NCBI GenBank assembly: GCA_004519485.1 | Contig: CP038106.1 | Span: forward strand, 1,561,501-1,625,500 | Length of the DNA stretch: 64,000 bases | DNA from: Nannochloropsis oceanica | Lineage: Eukaryota; Sar; Eustigmatophyceae; Eustigmatales; Monodopsidaceae | Direction: 5' to 3' | In this document: positions 54,002 through 64,000 of the stretch, piece after piece | Layout: every line of letters begins with the position of its first letter | Position numbering within the stretch: the first letter of the stretch is position 1 | Translations under genes and position numbers: made by a program | The notes under the pieces: generated by a model | Databases searched by the model: none | Told to the model about the DNA's origin: nothing | The model's input: only the letters and a program-made list of their open reading frames with translations

Positions 54002-55813
54002 CTATACCTCCCCCTGCTGCTGCCCTTCCTCCGCAGTCTTCCCCATCCGCATCTCCCCCTTTCCCTCCCGGGTCTGCGTCATCGTGTTTATATTAACGCC
54101 CGTGATCGTTCTCGGCGTCGGTGCCGGGGTGGGGACTGGCACCTGCTGCTGTTGCCCTGCCGCCGTCGCCATCAGCTCCAAATTGGCAAAGACAGCATTC
54201 TCAAACGATGAGTGCGAGCCATTCTTCTGCTGCTCGTGGTACTGCTGCTCGTGAAAATCAGCCCCTCCTCCCCCAACTCCTTTTCCTGACTGTACCGAGG
54301 ACAGGGAGGAGGAAAAGCCAGCAGCCGCCGCCGGGCCCGCCTTGCACGTGCCGTGAAGGGCGGAGGAGGAGGAGGAGGAGGAGGAGGAGGGGTTGGAGGT
54401 GGAGATGAAGGAGGGCGCTTGCGCAGAGACAGAGGCGTGCACGATGAGAGCGGGATCGGAGGACATGGCGACGCTGCTTGACGTGGAGTTGGTAGTGTCT
54501 GGAGCGGGGGAGGATGTGGGAATGCATGGAGGCATTGTTAGCTGCTGCGGGGCGATGGAAGTGGAGGAGAAGGGGAAGGAGGGAGCGGAAGAAGTTAATT
54601 GGGACGAGGTGGCCGCCATAGCGGGTGACCAGCCTGCAGGCACCGGCAAAGGATCCAACAGCGTGGGCGGGTGCGCGCGATCGTCCTTAGCCACTCCTAC
54701 GTTTTCTTCTTCCTCCTCTTCTTCGTCGTCGTCCTCCTCTTCCTCCTCCTCCATCATGGGTACTCCGTCCTCCTCGTCCTCCATCTCCTCGTCCCGCCCC
54801 CGCCGCCTCCCCTCATTCTGCTGCACCGCTATATCTCTCCCTTGCCTTCCCGGTCTCTCTTTCTCTCCAGACGCCACTGCTGTTGCCGCTGCTGCTGCCG
54901 CGTACATGTGCAAGGCTACGGGCGGGCCGAGAAAAGGACGGAAGTGGCGCTGATTCTCCTCGAGCAGTCGCTTCTGCAAGAAGTTGTAGCGGTTGCGGAT
55001 GGCATAGCCCGTGCGGCCCGAGAGGTATTTGGCGATATGAGACCATTTATTGCCGATTTGAATCTGGTACTGCATGATTGCTTGGTCCTCCTCCTCCGTC
55101 CATGGCTCGCGGGTGATGCAGGGCTTGAGCACGTAATGCCAGCGCTGGTGGCACTGCTTGGCGTTGCGGTTATTGAAATGCGTCGAAATGATGCCCCACT
55201 TCTTAGGGCCCACTGTGTGCACCAGCTCCTTCAAGCGGCGGTCCTCCTCCGTCGTCCATGTGTGCCGTTTGTTAGGGTCGTGCGGGCTCGGGTGGCCCCC
55301 GTGCGAAAGTTGGGCATGCCGGTGGTGATAGAGTGGGGACAGACCCAGTCCGCGCAGGCCCAAGAAAGGTGCATGGACCAAGTGGGGAAGTTGCTGTGAT
55401 GGTTGTTGGTGAGGTTGCGCTGAAGAGGGAGGAAGAGGAGGAGGAGGAGGGCCTAGTGGGTAGTGGCCAGTCGCGGCAGAGGCAGCGGCGGCGGCTTGGG
55501 CATGGGCGTGGTGGAACCATTCCAGATGGTGTGGAGGGGGGGGGGGCAGGTTCATGGGCATGGCTGCCTGCTGCTGTTCAAGACGCGGACGGATGAAAGG
55601 CTCTGCCTGCTGTTGCAGGTAAACCGGGGGCTGGGCTTTGGCGGGAAGTGGTGCCAAGTTCGGCGTTATCGACGCGGGACCTTGATTTGTGGTGTTGTAG
55701 GGTTTTGAAGTGGTAATTTGGTTGTGTACCTCCTCGTCCTCGTCCAGGTCGCTCATGTTTACTTCCTCGCGGTCCAGGACAGGGAGCTCGGCGGCAGAGA
55801 GGTGGTGTTCCAT
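54002..55813 (-). CDS. R2R3-type MYB transcription factor
   Basis: A single exon of 603 residues from the ATG at 55813 (the frame stays open upstream without an ATG). Two MYB repeats lie at about residues 185-285. The first has WTTEEDRRLKELVHTVGPKK and HFNNRNAKQCHQRWHYVL; the second has PWTEEEDQAIMQYQIQIGNK and YLSGRTGYAIRNRYNFLQKR. The helix-turn-helix tryptophans are present, including the W of CHQRW and KWSHIAKYL, with Tyr in the last position of repeat 3 (RNRYN), as in many R2R3 proteins. The order QCHQRWHYVL is near c-MYB type. The N-terminus is Pro/His/Gln-rich. The C-terminal half has an acidic block (EEEEEEDDDEEEEEEE) and Ser runs. The DNA-binding role is well supported; target genes are unknown. 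Confidence 0.9.
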   Translation of the reverse strand: MEHHLSAAELPVLDREEVNMSDLDEDEEVHNQITTSKPYNTTNQGPASITPNLAPLPAKAQPPVYLQQQAEPFIRPRLEQQQAAMPMNLPPPPPHHLEWFHHAHAQAAAAASAATGHYPLGPPPPPLPPSSAQPHQQPSQQLPHLVHAPFLGLRGLGLSPLYHHRHAQLSHGGHPSPHDPNKRHTWTTEEDRRLKELVHTVGPKKWGIISTHFNNRNAKQCHQRWHYVLKPCITREPWTEEEDQAIMQYQIQIGNKWSHIAKYLSGRTGYAIRNRYNFLQKRLLEENQRHFRPFLGPPVALHMYAAAAAATAVASGEKERPGRQGRDIAVQQNEGRRRGRDEEMEDEEDGVPMMEEEEEEDDDEEEEEEENVGVAKDDRAHPPTLLDPLPVPAGWSPAMAATSSQLTSSAPSFPFSSTSIAPQQLTMPPCIPTSSPAPDTTNSTSSSVAMSSDPALIVHASVSAQAPSFISTSNPSSSSSSSSSALHGTCKAGPAAAAGFSSSLSSVQSGKGVGGGGADFHEQQYHEQQKNGSHSSFENAVFANLELMATAAGQQQQVPVPTPAPTPRTITGVNINTMTQTREGKGEMRMGKTAEEGQQQGEV

Positions 55814-56926
55814 TTCGGAGGGTAACACAATGGGGTAGGTGAGAAGTGGAAGACGGGGATACACGGCGTCGTAGTGGATCTATGCATGTGTGCAGATGAG
55901 AGTGGGCGGTATGAATGGTTGCATGTGACGTGATTGGGGCATGGTGTCTGGCATGAGGGAGGCAGGCGCGTTTGCGGCTCGAAAGAAGGCGCTCAGGCAT
56001 GCCACCGGCCAAAAAAACACAGGCACGGCGCAAAAGGCGGTGCACGCACCTGAGATGCCGCAAGCTATCGTATGTCGGACACGGACAGAGACAAGCATGT
56101 CGTCAGGTGCACGGCAGGCGCTCTACCTGCGTTGTGGCACGAGGCGCAAGCAGCAGCTCGAAAGCGACGAGTTGAAGACATCTTGGCGATGTGTTCCTCA
56201 GAAACCTCCCACCACTTCCCTTCCCCAGTCCCCTCGATCCCTTCTTCCAACCAGGTCCAAACAATTGTAAAGCACAGAGTTGGTGATTTCTATTTACTAC
56301 TATCGAGGTAGAACGTACTAGAAGAAAGAGAGGGAAGCAAATTCAGGCATGCAGCGCTTAATCAACATTTCCAATCCCCCTTCTCGGGTTGTAGGAAAAG
56401 AGAACATGCAAAAATGCACTGCATCGAATTATTATATTTCAAATCATCAAAAAGCAACAGTGACCACCACATGACCTCTTGGAAACACTTTCCATTGCCT
56501 TCTTTTGTTTTTCCCTCATCCATGCCTTTTTTTGATAACTCATCCCATCCGTTGCGTAGACAAGTGACCTTGCTCTCCATAGACAAAGCACCACCTGCAC
56601 CACATCTTCGCCGGAATGCGTCAGCTATCTCTATGCATGTTTTGTTCATTTCCTTAGCCCTTAAATGCCCCACACAAACCCATCCCCTCCATTCTGATCG
56701 GCGGTCTCACGTTTTACAATTCCCTCTCTTGTCGTTATCTTTATCTTTTGCCAGTCAACCATGCCCACGACCTCCGTGTCCTCTTTATGTCTTTCCTCAC
56801 GAACCACTGTATATCGCTACATATTCCCACATCCATAGTGAGAAAACACGACGTTAAATATGATACCACTCAATCTTCCTTCTCTATATACATTTACATG
56901 CCCACTCTCCCTCACGCTCTCGGCTC
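55814..56926. other. Intergenic region between MYB and dioxygenase genes
   Basis: About 1.1 kb, both neighbours on the minus strand. It should contain the MYB promoter (55.8-56.3 kb) and the dioxygenase 3' UTR. No gene or marked repeat was recognised. Confidence 0.45.
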
Positions 56927-58616
56927 TCAAAAGACAAGGTTCCCTTTGATCGTAGTCCGGTAGAGCGTACGAGGCAGTTTAGATCCTGTAGCTGCAGTTG
57001 TGCGGAAAGTAGAAGAAACAAATAATGAATTATAGAACTATTAGACCATCCCTCGTCGAGTGTCCCTCCCAACCCTCCCTCCCTCCCCCCCTCCCTTCCT
57101 CACATACCCAAATGCAACAATGACCGATTGTCCCAAAAGACCATGTCGCCCTCCTTCCACTTGTGCCGGTACACGAATTTCTCTTGCGTGGTGTAGGCGT
57201 ACAGCCACTTCAACAGCGCCTGACTTTCCTCCTCCTCCAACCCCTCGATGTGCGTGGTGAAACCCTCGCTCACAAACAGGGATTTGCGGCCAGTCTCCGG
57301 GTGGGTTCGCACGACAGGATGGCAGACATCGGGCACCGTCTTGAGACATGCAGTAATTGCCGCGCTCATCGCTTGGAGGGCTTCCTTAGAGGCGTTCTTC
57401 TGGAACAGGTGCTTGGCCTTGAGAGAGAGGAACTGCTGTTGCCTTTCGGAGGGGAGGGAATCGAAGGCCCCCGCCATGTCAGCGAAGAGTGTGTCGCCGC
57501 TCCCGTCCACGGGCATGACCTTCATATGCAACATTGAGCCCATGGGGGGGGCGGGCTATTTGGGAGTAAGCGGAGGAGGAGAGGGGGGGGTTAAATGGAG
57601 AGAAGGGAGTTCGTGAGTTGTCATGGGGACACAAAGAATGAGCAGAGTGTTGGTACTATGGGCGAAGTTGCCACTACATGTGAGATTGAGGGAAAGGAAA
57701 TATTAAAACAGGAGGACTGCTTGCATGCAGACACACCCGTCTCGCTCAGATGTGAGTGCTCACCATGTACGACAAGTCACTGTGCCAGTAATGCCGACGC
57801 CCGTGCCGGCTCTGGTCCTCATTGATGCCGTTCAAGCCGATGAGCTTCCCCTCCGCGTCCACCTCATTCGAGACTACCACAATCTCCTCATAGGCCGGCA
57901 ACCGGTACTCTCCCATGGCATGCTGGTACAGCACACCAAAATGACGTGAGAACTCGATGTGCATCTTCGGCGTCAACTCTTGCTGGTTCCGAAAGACGAG
58001 CACCTACAAGGGGAGGGAGAGGCGAGGAGGGAGGGAAAAATCAGGCGGTTAGAAGACGATGGTCAAGATCGCCATGGTGCTAGCCATATGTATGAGATAC
58101 ATATCACAAGCGGCACGACAGTCTGGGAGGGCATGACCAAGTCCATGCCCTGTGTTGAAGTGTGCGGGGCAAGTTGCAAGGATGCAAGGACCGAAGGGGC
58201 AGGCAAGATATTGGCATTCAGAGAAACCTCCACTCCCTGATGTGTAAGAAGTGGTGAGAATGTATTGACTCTGATAGGTCCGATGATCGTATACGAGGGT
58301 CTTCCCGCCATGCTCGGCCTATCTCCCGGAACTTCGAGGCCGGGTAAGAGACGACACATACCTGGTGCGTGAGGAGGGCGTTGCGGACGACGCTGACAAG
58401 CCCCGACGTAATGGGCTTGTGCATAAGGTCGAGACCTACAACCTCGGCGCCGAAAGGCTGGTCTTTCAACGGGTTGATTTCCAGGCCCACTGTGTGCGCC
58501 TCCTCCAGAACCGCCGAGTAGCAGGGGTGCGACGGTGCCAAGCTCGGCGTTGCATGGGCGGAGGAAGAGGAACAGGGGTGCTCATTGACAATAGCTTGTG
58601 GTTGACGAGGCGCCAT
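56927..58616 (-). CDS. TauD/TfdA-family Fe(II)/2-oxoglutarate dioxygenase
   Basis: Four minus-strand exons, 58616..58362, 58003..57764, 57555..57108 and 56991..56927, join in phase to 335 residues. The family frame is INPLKDQPFGAEVVGLDL near the N-terminus, then VLVFRNQQELTP. The iron-binding HxD is in HYWHSDLSYM. The distal His and the 2-oxoglutarate-binding Arg come from WDNRSLLHLATG and RTLYRTTIKGNLVF, which the last splice junction assembles. All catalytic residues are thus present. Known members oxidise taurine, aryloxyalkanoates or other small acids; the substrate here cannot be told from sequence. There is no clear targeting peptide, so it may be cytosolic. Confidence 0.9.
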
Positions 58617-59401
58617 GGCGGCTGTGTCGTGTATGGCTGTGAAAGGTTGTGAATGTTACAGACATATGGCACCTAATTGAAGGAAGCACTTGCACTACCT
58701 ATTTTTCGGAGATATCGGGGGGTTAATTATTATTCTGTAAATCGCCGAGGCTTTGCCCGACCTCCTCACTAGCCAGCAAAGGGACGACGCGGCCCGTCAC
58801 TTGCCAGCAACGCGGTAAAGAGTGGGAAGGGGACATAACCAGCATCAGAAACAACAAGAAATATGTGACACCTATTCTCCGCAGTCTTACCGCCGAACCC
58901 TCCCCCCTCATTTTACGGGTAAACTTTCCCCCGGGCAACTTCCCGGAATACCACCCAAACCATACCAGGGCAATTGCAATGTATATGGCATGAATATATT
59001 AAATGATATTGTCCCATAATATTTGATGTATGTCTTCGTCTTTTTCCCCCTTCTTGTCAAAGTCTATGTGAAAACTGAAGATGAAGACAGCTGAGCTGGC
59101 AGCCTGTGCATATACCCCGAGAGTATGTCCGGCACCCTGCATTTCTGTTGCCAAGAAAGCGCCCGATTTAGATTTCCCGATTGGAATGCGTTAGCCCGTT
59201 GACACTCCATTTTCTCATGTCTGACGAATGAATGAACTGCCATGGTCACCCGGGCCTGTAAAATACGTCAGACATGTCTCGGGGAAGGGGAAAAACATCG
59301 GCCTGCGATGATGAATGACCAAGACCCAAGACCCACCCTCAAAAGAAACAAACAAGACTCTGTTAACTTTTCGAATTTTCATTCTTTCATTTGGGTACTT
59401 T
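58617..59401. other. Intergenic spacer between two minus-strand genes
   Basis: About 785 bases with AT-rich stretches at 58970-59030. It presumably holds the dioxygenase promoter and the methyltransferase 3' UTR. Nothing else is recognised. Confidence 0.4.
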
Positions 59402-60814
59402 CTATACGTTCATTTCAATCACATCTGCTCCCTCTCCCTTACCCTTACCCTTTTCTACTGGTTTCTCAAACCGTGCATGCACCCACACCCTCCTCCTCGT
59501 CACCGCATCCCCCCGGTTGATATACTGCCTCCTCACATATCCCACTTCTACTTCTTTAAAGCCCCCTCCTTCCTCCTCTCCCTCTTCCCCTCCCTCCCCT
59601 ACTCCAAACATTTCCCTTAAGTCCTCCACGCTGAAATAGTACGCCCTCGTTCCATCCGAGCGCAAATAAAAATTCTCCGCTAGCCGATGCCCCCTCTTGA
59701 ACCTCAGCTGCGCTTCATCCCACCTCCCGTAATCGCGAATGAGCACCCTTCCCCCTGGCTTGAGTGCGGCTCTTATTTTCACCGCGACACTCTTTATTTT
59801 CCCGGGGGCCATAGCCGAGAGGGCGTACATGCACAGACACAGGTCAGCCTGCCCTCCATTCAGGGTGAGGGCGGGTGGGAGGGAGGGGTCGAGGACAGCA
59901 TCGTGGACGATAGCTTGGCAGCGTTTGGTCTGCTTGTAGAGCGGGTGGGCCTTGACAAGGGCGATGGCACGGGGGGAGAAGTCAAGGGCATACACGAAGA
60001 GATCAGGGTCTCTCTCGAGGAGAGGGAAGACGGCGTTTCCCACCCCGCAGCCGAGCTCGATGAGGATGCGGTGGTGGGGGGCGGGTGTATTTATTTGACT
60101 TTCAGAGTCGTTGCCTTTGCTTTGATTTACGTCTTGCTCTTGCAATGCGGGGTTGTGGGGAGGGGGGAAAGAAAGGGAGGAGGAGAGGAGGCTGGAAGAC
60201 GAAGAAGAAGAGGATGGATGCTCCGATGGTGATGGTCTTGACTGCAAAGCCCCTTCATCTTCTCTTTCTCCATCCTCCAACTTCTCTTCCTCATATTCCT
60301 CATCGGTTGCCCTTCCTCCCCCTCTCCCTCCCCTTCCCTCCTTCATTCCCTGCGGGACCAAATCCGGGAAGTCCTTCCACAAGTAATGCCGGTCCTTGAA
60401 GAACTTGTCTCTATTGTGCTTATAGAACATATCCCAATTCTTACTCGCTAGCACCTCGAATCTTCTGACGCGGTGTGGGGCTAAGATAGCCCCTTGCTGC
60501 GTAGCACAAAGCAAGGCCGCAGCTGCTTCATCCCTCTCAGTACTCGTGTCCTCGGCCCAGACCAATTCGGGATGGTCGAGGAGAGACGCACCGGGAGGGA
60601 GAACCGGCGCGGCTTGGATGTCGAGGTAGGGTTGCGAGAACGTGACTGAGGGTAGGGCTGGTGGTGGGTTAGGAGGAGGTTGGAGTATGACGGAGATCCC
60701 CTCATCTACGCACTGTCGTGGGGATGGCGAGGGGAAAGAGGAGGCGAAGAGGGCCAGGGAAAGCCAGCAACCGGCCGCCGTCGTGATTTCGTCGTAGCCG
60801 TCGGGAAGGGGCAT
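59402..60814 (-). CDS. METTL2-like: METTL2/6/8-type tRNA N3-methylcytidine methyltransferase
   Basis: A single exon of 470 residues. The family signature KNWDMFYKHNRDKFFKDRHY is followed by LWKDFPDL, then an acidic/Ser insert of about 90 residues. The SAM-binding motif I is LIELGCGVGNAVFPLLERDP, then VYALDFSPRAIALVK and the catalytic-core strand LRIRDYGRWDEAQLRFKRG-like segment (here VLIRDYGRWDEAQLRFKRG). The C-terminal part has YYFSVEDLREMFG and EVGYVRRQYINRGDAVTRR, also typical. Known members methylate C32 of certain Ser, Thr and Arg tRNAs. The N-terminal 110 residues are not conserved in the family and include a weakly hydrophobic stretch (GCWLSLALFASSF), so a targeting role is possible. 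It is head-to-head with the glomulin-like gene. Confidence 0.9.
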   Translation of the reverse strand: MPLPDGYDEITTAAGCWLSLALFASSFPSPSPRQCVDEGISVILQPPPNPPPALPSVTFSQPYLDIQAAPVLPPGASLLDHPELVWAEDTSTERDEAAAALLCATQQGAILAPHRVRRFEVLASKNWDMFYKHNRDKFFKDRHYLWKDFPDLVPQGMKEGRGGRGGGRATDEEYEEEKLEDGEREDEGALQSRPSPSEHPSSSSSSSSLLSSSLSFPPPHNPALQEQDVNQSKGNDSESQINTPAPHHRILIELGCGVGNAVFPLLERDPDLFVYALDFSPRAIALVKAHPLYKQTKRCQAIVHDAVLDPSLPPALTLNGGQADLCLCMYALSAMAPGKIKSVAVKIRAALKPGGRVLIRDYGRWDEAQLRFKRGHRLAENFYLRSDGTRAYYFSVEDLREMFGVGEGGEEGEEEGGGFKEVEVGYVRRQYINRGDAVTRRRVWVHARFEKPVEKGKGKGEGADVIEMNV

Positions 60815-61153
60815 TGTTAGTAAAAGGAAAGAGATTGGGCGCGCTTGTAATCGTGTCTAGGGCATCGCGTGTTGTGCGCGGCTGTGGCGAGTGGGTGGGC
60901 TAGAGGGGAGGTTTTGGCTTGTAAGAGGACGATGATGCCACGACAAAATGACGATGACGCAAAAAAGAGAGAGGACAGGGATAAAATCAAGACACACAAA
61001 TAGACCTAGGCACATCCTCCGTTCAAGCCGGACGCATGTATGCGGCGGGATCGGAGAAGTCTTTGGCCTGGCGTATCGGCTTAACGCTCCATCGCTGCGG
61101 CCCCTTCAACCCCCACTCAATCAAACCCAACCGTACTCGACAGGACGTCAAGC
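60815..61153. promoter_or_regulatory. Divergent promoter region (methyltransferase / glomulin-like)
   Basis: Only 339 bases separate two opposed start codons, so a shared bidirectional promoter is likely. No specific motif was recognised. Confidence 0.45.
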
Positions 61154-63436
61154 ATGCAGGCCGATGGCGAGGACGACGACTCCGAGCTGACGGCACTGTT
61201 GGAGCAGGCCTTGCTTTCGACTTCGGACAGTAACGCTGGCCAAGCGCTAGGCCAAGTCGTGCAAGCCCGCCTCACCGATGTCAGAGCCGTTCCCTCCATC
61301 GTCGCCCGCCTGTGGCACACATTTTTTGCTGGGAACAAAGACGATGATGCTTCGATGAGGGAGTCTGAGAGCAAGGTACTGCATTTCATCGGCTGGGATC
61401 TTTTTGAGGCTCTCGTGCCGTGGGCTCGAGGTGGCGATGACTGCAGCAGCAGCAGCAGCGATGCCATGGACTCCTCTTCCGCTTCTCCTTTCTCCTCTAC
61501 CTCCTCGTCTCCCTCTCCCTTCCTTATCCCTCTCCTTTCCGCCATATTGGGTCTGCATAGCGGGCGGGAACGCTTGCTCATGCTACAGGAGGCCTTGGCG
61601 TTAGCTCCACGTCGCACCCACCCTTCATTCGTCCCTTGGCTCGTAGCACAGATGCCGCCTGCGCTTGCTGTCATTCCTGCTCCGCGACGCAAAAGCTTCC
61701 TTGACTCGATTTGTCGGGTATGGCGGGAAGAAGCTGTCAAGGCGCTGGCTGCGATGGAGGAGGGAGAGGACGGGGAAAGGGAGGAAGAGGAGGAGGAAGA
61801 GAAAGGAGACGTGGAAGAGGAGGAGGATGGGAAGGGAAAGGAACGGCGATTGACGGGAAAAGAAGCGCAGGCCATTCTTATGTCGGTGCTGGAAGCAGTA
61901 GAGGCCTTGGTACCTAGGATTGTAACAAGGAGAGGGCAAATGATGGAAGAGGAGTCGGTGGAGGATGCAGCGGCTGCGGTGGTGGAAATGGGCTACGTGA
62001 TAGGCGTCCTGCTGGCGCTGCTGCTCATGGCACCGCCCCTCCCTCCACCACCACCGCCTTCCTCCGCCCTTGGAAAAGTACACATGCACCAGCCATCGAA
62101 TTCCTTCTGTTTCGCCGAGCGCGTGACTGCCGTCCTCGCCCGGGCCCTTACCTGTACTCACTTGGTCAGCTTCGAGACCCTGCTCCGACATCACCGCGGC
62201 CTGAAAGAGCAGCGGAGAACCATTCCTCACACACACTATGTGCAGAGCGGCGCCCGAAACACAAGTATAAATGAGACGGATGAATACAACGACAACATCA
62301 CCGACGAGAAAGACGGCGTGAGCAGAGAAAGAAAGCGGTTTACTGCAATTGAGGTTGGTCCTCTCATTCCTGCTTCTGCCGTGGCCTCCACCCCCTTTGC
62401 CTGGGAACCTGCAGGCCTGAGCCTCGCAGCCTATCACCTTTTTATCCATCCCCCCTCCCTCCCTGTATCCCTGCTTCCTCGAGTGCTGGCCAGTGCCTAC
62501 GTCGGGCAGCTGCTGGCGGTGCCTGCCGCGTTTCTACTGCAGAAGCCTCAGGCCGCGCCTTGTGGCCTTGCTCTATTGGAAAGAGGGACACTTGCATCAT
62601 TCCCCTCGCAAGGAGGGGAAAGGGGAAGAGTAAAAAGGGGAGGGGAAGGTGTTTTGGAGTGCCGGGCGCTTGGTGGCGGTAGTAGTAGAAGTGACCGCAA
62701 CGAGGGAGGGAAGGAAGAAGGAGGAGCAACAGAAGACAGGGAAGAAGAAGACACATGGGCAAGCCTGATAAAGGGCCTGACGGGATGCATGGTCTTCCTC
62801 GCTGACGACACCATCCGACAACGGGCGTATCTCGCCCTCCCTCGCGTCCTCGCTCTATTGACCTACCGCAGCCGTTACTTCTGTCTGGCGGCCGCCCTCC
62901 CTCGCTCCCACCACCCCACGATCCAAGCCCTCCTCATCTCGCAAGCCCAGAAGACCTTGCTCCTCGCCACTACTCCCACCACCTCCACTCCTTCCTCCTT
63001 CCCGCCCTCGCCTTGGCATGACCTGACGCGGCTGCGAGTGTTCTACGCCCCTGTCCTTTCGAGGACATGCGCAGCCAAGCCAGAAGTCCTTGTCTCCTGG
63101 GCTGCTGCCACCACCACCAGCAGAAGCAGCAGCGGCGGCGGGGCAGCGACCGGGACAGAAGGACAGCTTGATGCCTTATTGTCTGCTTTGAACTTCCTCC
63201 GTTTCCTGCGGCTCAAGGGTCGGTTTGAGGAAGGGGGGGAGGAGGAGGGGGAGTGGTGGCCGAAGCTGCGGGAGCTGCAAGGGAGGGTGAGAGAAATCTT
63301 GAGCAAGCCTCACCAGCAGCGGAATGCCTTCAGACTGGCAATGGTGGACGAGGTGCTGGCGATCTTGCTTGGGAAAGATGGAGAGGGAAAGGAGGATAAG
63401 AAGGAGGGAACGGGGATGAGGGAGGTCGCGGTTTAA
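61154..63436 (+). CDS. Glomulin/ALF4-like protein
   Basis: A single exon of 760 residues. Family-like blocks are VLHFIGWDLFEALVPWA (compare the IGW/MGWNLIEPVL helix of glomulin), PLLSAILGLHSGRERLLMLQ followed by PSFVPWLVAQMPPAL, and near the C-terminus LLSALNFLRFLRLKG, matching the ALNLLRYL-type helix. The rest is helical repeat interrupted by Ser, Glu and Gly low-complexity inserts. Glomulin in animals and ALF4 in plants bind RBX1 and restrain cullin-RING ubiquitin ligases. The assignment rests on helix-by-helix resemblance rather than a catalytic motif, so it is only moderately sure. An AATAAA hexamer follows the stop codon by 21 bases. Confidence 0.62.
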   Translation: MQADGEDDDSELTALLEQALLSTSDSNAGQALGQVVQARLTDVRAVPSIVARLWHTFFAGNKDDDASMRESESKVLHFIGWDLFEALVPWARGGDDCSSSSSDAMDSSSASPFSSTSSSPSPFLIPLLSAILGLHSGRERLLMLQEALALAPRRTHPSFVPWLVAQMPPALAVIPAPRRKSFLDSICRVWREEAVKALAAMEEGEDGEREEEEEEEKGDVEEEEDGKGKERRLTGKEAQAILMSVLEAVEALVPRIVTRRGQMMEEESVEDAAAAVVEMGYVIGVLLALLLMAPPLPPPPPPSSALGKVHMHQPSNSFCFAERVTAVLARALTCTHLVSFETLLRHHRGLKEQRRTIPHTHYVQSGARNTSINETDEYNDNITDEKDGVSRERKRFTAIEVGPLIPASAVASTPFAWEPAGLSLAAYHLFIHPPSLPVSLLPRVLASAYVGQLLAVPAAFLLQKPQAAPCGLALLERGTLASFPSQGGERGRVKRGGEGVLECRALGGGSSRSDRNEGGKEEGGATEDREEEDTWASLIKGLTGCMVFLADDTIRQRAYLALPRVLALLTYRSRYFCLAAALPRSHHPTIQALLISQAQKTLLLATTPTTSTPSSFPPSPWHDLTRLRVFYAPVLSRTCAAKPEVLVSWAAATTTSRSSSGGGAATGTEGQLDALLSALNFLRFLRLKGRFEEGGEEEGEWWPKLRELQGRVREILSKPHQQRNAFRLAMVDEVLAILLGKDGEGKEDKKEGTGMREVAV

Positions 63437-63628
63437 GGAAGCATGTAATTAACTTGCAATAAACAACGTTTTCAATAGTTGTGCCACTATGGCGGAATTG
63501 CCGACTCTCGCTCACTCTCTATGCTTGATTATTTATTAATGCAGTCCTACATTCGCTAATCTCCCACCTAATTTCTCCATCCGCTATCTCCTCCCCTCCT
63601 CCGCCTCCCTCCCTCCTTTCCTCCTTCC
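63437..63628. other. Convergent 3' spacer
   Basis: About 190 bases separate the glomulin-like and urease stop codons. They contain AATAAA at 63458-63463 and a plus-strand pyrimidine tract before 63628. Confidence 0.5.
63458..63463 (+). terminator. Possible polyadenylation signal AATAAA
   Basis: The hexamer lies 21 bases after the stop codon of the glomulin-like gene. Confidence 0.4.
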
Positions 63629-64000
63629 TCAAAACAAAAAATACCGCTGCGCCAAGGGAACCTCGCTCAAAGGCGCACATGTCAAATGCACGCCATCTGC
63701 CGTCACACGGTACGTCTCCGGGTCGACTTTTATGACCGGCAGAGCATCATTCAACTTCATATCCTTCTTCCCTACAGTCCTATTGCCCTTCACCACCTCC
63801 ACCTGCTTCGTCAGACCTAACCTCCCAATGTTCCCCTTCTCCACACTCGCTTGACTCACAAATGCCAGACATGTCGGGCCAACCCCCCCCATCAAGGCCC
63901 CGAACATGGGCCTCATAATCACGGGCTCCGGCGTGGGGATGGAGCCGTTCGCGTCCCCCATCTGCGACCAGCTGGCCACCCCCCCCTTCAGCACCATCTC
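63629..64000 (-). CDS. Urease alpha subunit (UreC-type), C-terminal part
   Basis: The last 123 codons or so of a gene that runs beyond the window end (5' part missing). The sequence VLKGGVASWSQMGDANGSIP, TPEPVIMRPMFGAL, then TVGKKDMKLNDALP and the terminus LTCAPLSEVPLAQRYFLF is diagnostic of the C-terminal end of urease alpha or of a fused single-chain urease. The nickel-binding residues lie upstream, outside the window. Urease splits urea to ammonia and carbamate, releasing nitrogen for growth; it is widespread in marine algae. The sequence seen shows no damage. Confidence 0.96.
   Translation of the reverse strand, partial: EMVLKGGVASWSQMGDANGSIPTPEPVIMRPMFGALMGGVGPTCLAFVSQASVEKGNIGRLGLTKQVEVVKGNRTVGKKDMKLNDALPVIKVDPETYRVTADGVHLTCAPLSEVPLAQRYFLF

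Overview
The window is nuclear DNA of a photosynthetic stramenopile, most likely a eustigmatophyte of the Nannochloropsis/Microchloropsis type. Three things point there. The light-harvesting protein carries an N-terminal signal peptide with an Ala-Phe cleavage motif (AAA-FVKP), as expected for plastids bounded by four membranes. Gene density is high, with many head-to-head gene pairs. Genes range from intronless to 15 exons. The species call is inference; no marker such as rRNA is present.

I modelled 23 protein-coding genes, exon by exon where GT..AG sites and codon phase agree. From left to right: AP2-domain factor (-), di-N-acetylchitobiase (+), RBM5/RBM10-type splicing factor (-), a repeat-bearing spacer (7.3-9.0 kb), lipid-droplet-hydrolase-like alpha/beta hydrolase (+), VAMP7-type longin SNARE (-), a phosphate-carrier-like protein with a long new N-terminus (+), a small four-span membrane protein (-), a TMEM205/DUF4149-like protein (+), a giant intronless TMEM94-like degenerate P-type ATPase (+), splicing factor 1/branchpoint-binding protein (-), an unrecognised protein with a U-box-like segment (+), an LHC antenna protein (-), a GNAT acetyltransferase with an ER/plastid-type leader (-), a 13-exon MFS transporter (-), a SUKH/SMI1-KNR4 protein (+), a second MFS transporter (+), an R2R3 MYB (-), a TauD-type dioxygenase (-), a METTL2/6/8-type tRNA m3C methyltransferase (-), a glomulin/ALF4-like protein (+), and the 3' end of urease alpha (-, runs off the window).

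The most striking feature is a tetranucleotide repeat, GGGA on one strand and TCCC on the other, that fills almost all introns of the multi-exon genes. In several plus-strand genes the repeat reads GGGA just after the donor and TCCC just before the acceptor, so the two intron ends could pair. In the minus-strand MFS and SF1 genes the transcript reads TCCC at both ends. The same repeat is also translated inside coding sequence (REGG or SLPP repeats), notably in the TMEM94-like gene. Other points of interest are tandem partial copies of an MFS exon, three tandem U2AF-ligand-like motifs in SF1, and a possible duplicated branchpoint segment in SF1's own intron.

No CRISPR array, rRNA, convincing tRNA or intact mobile element was found.
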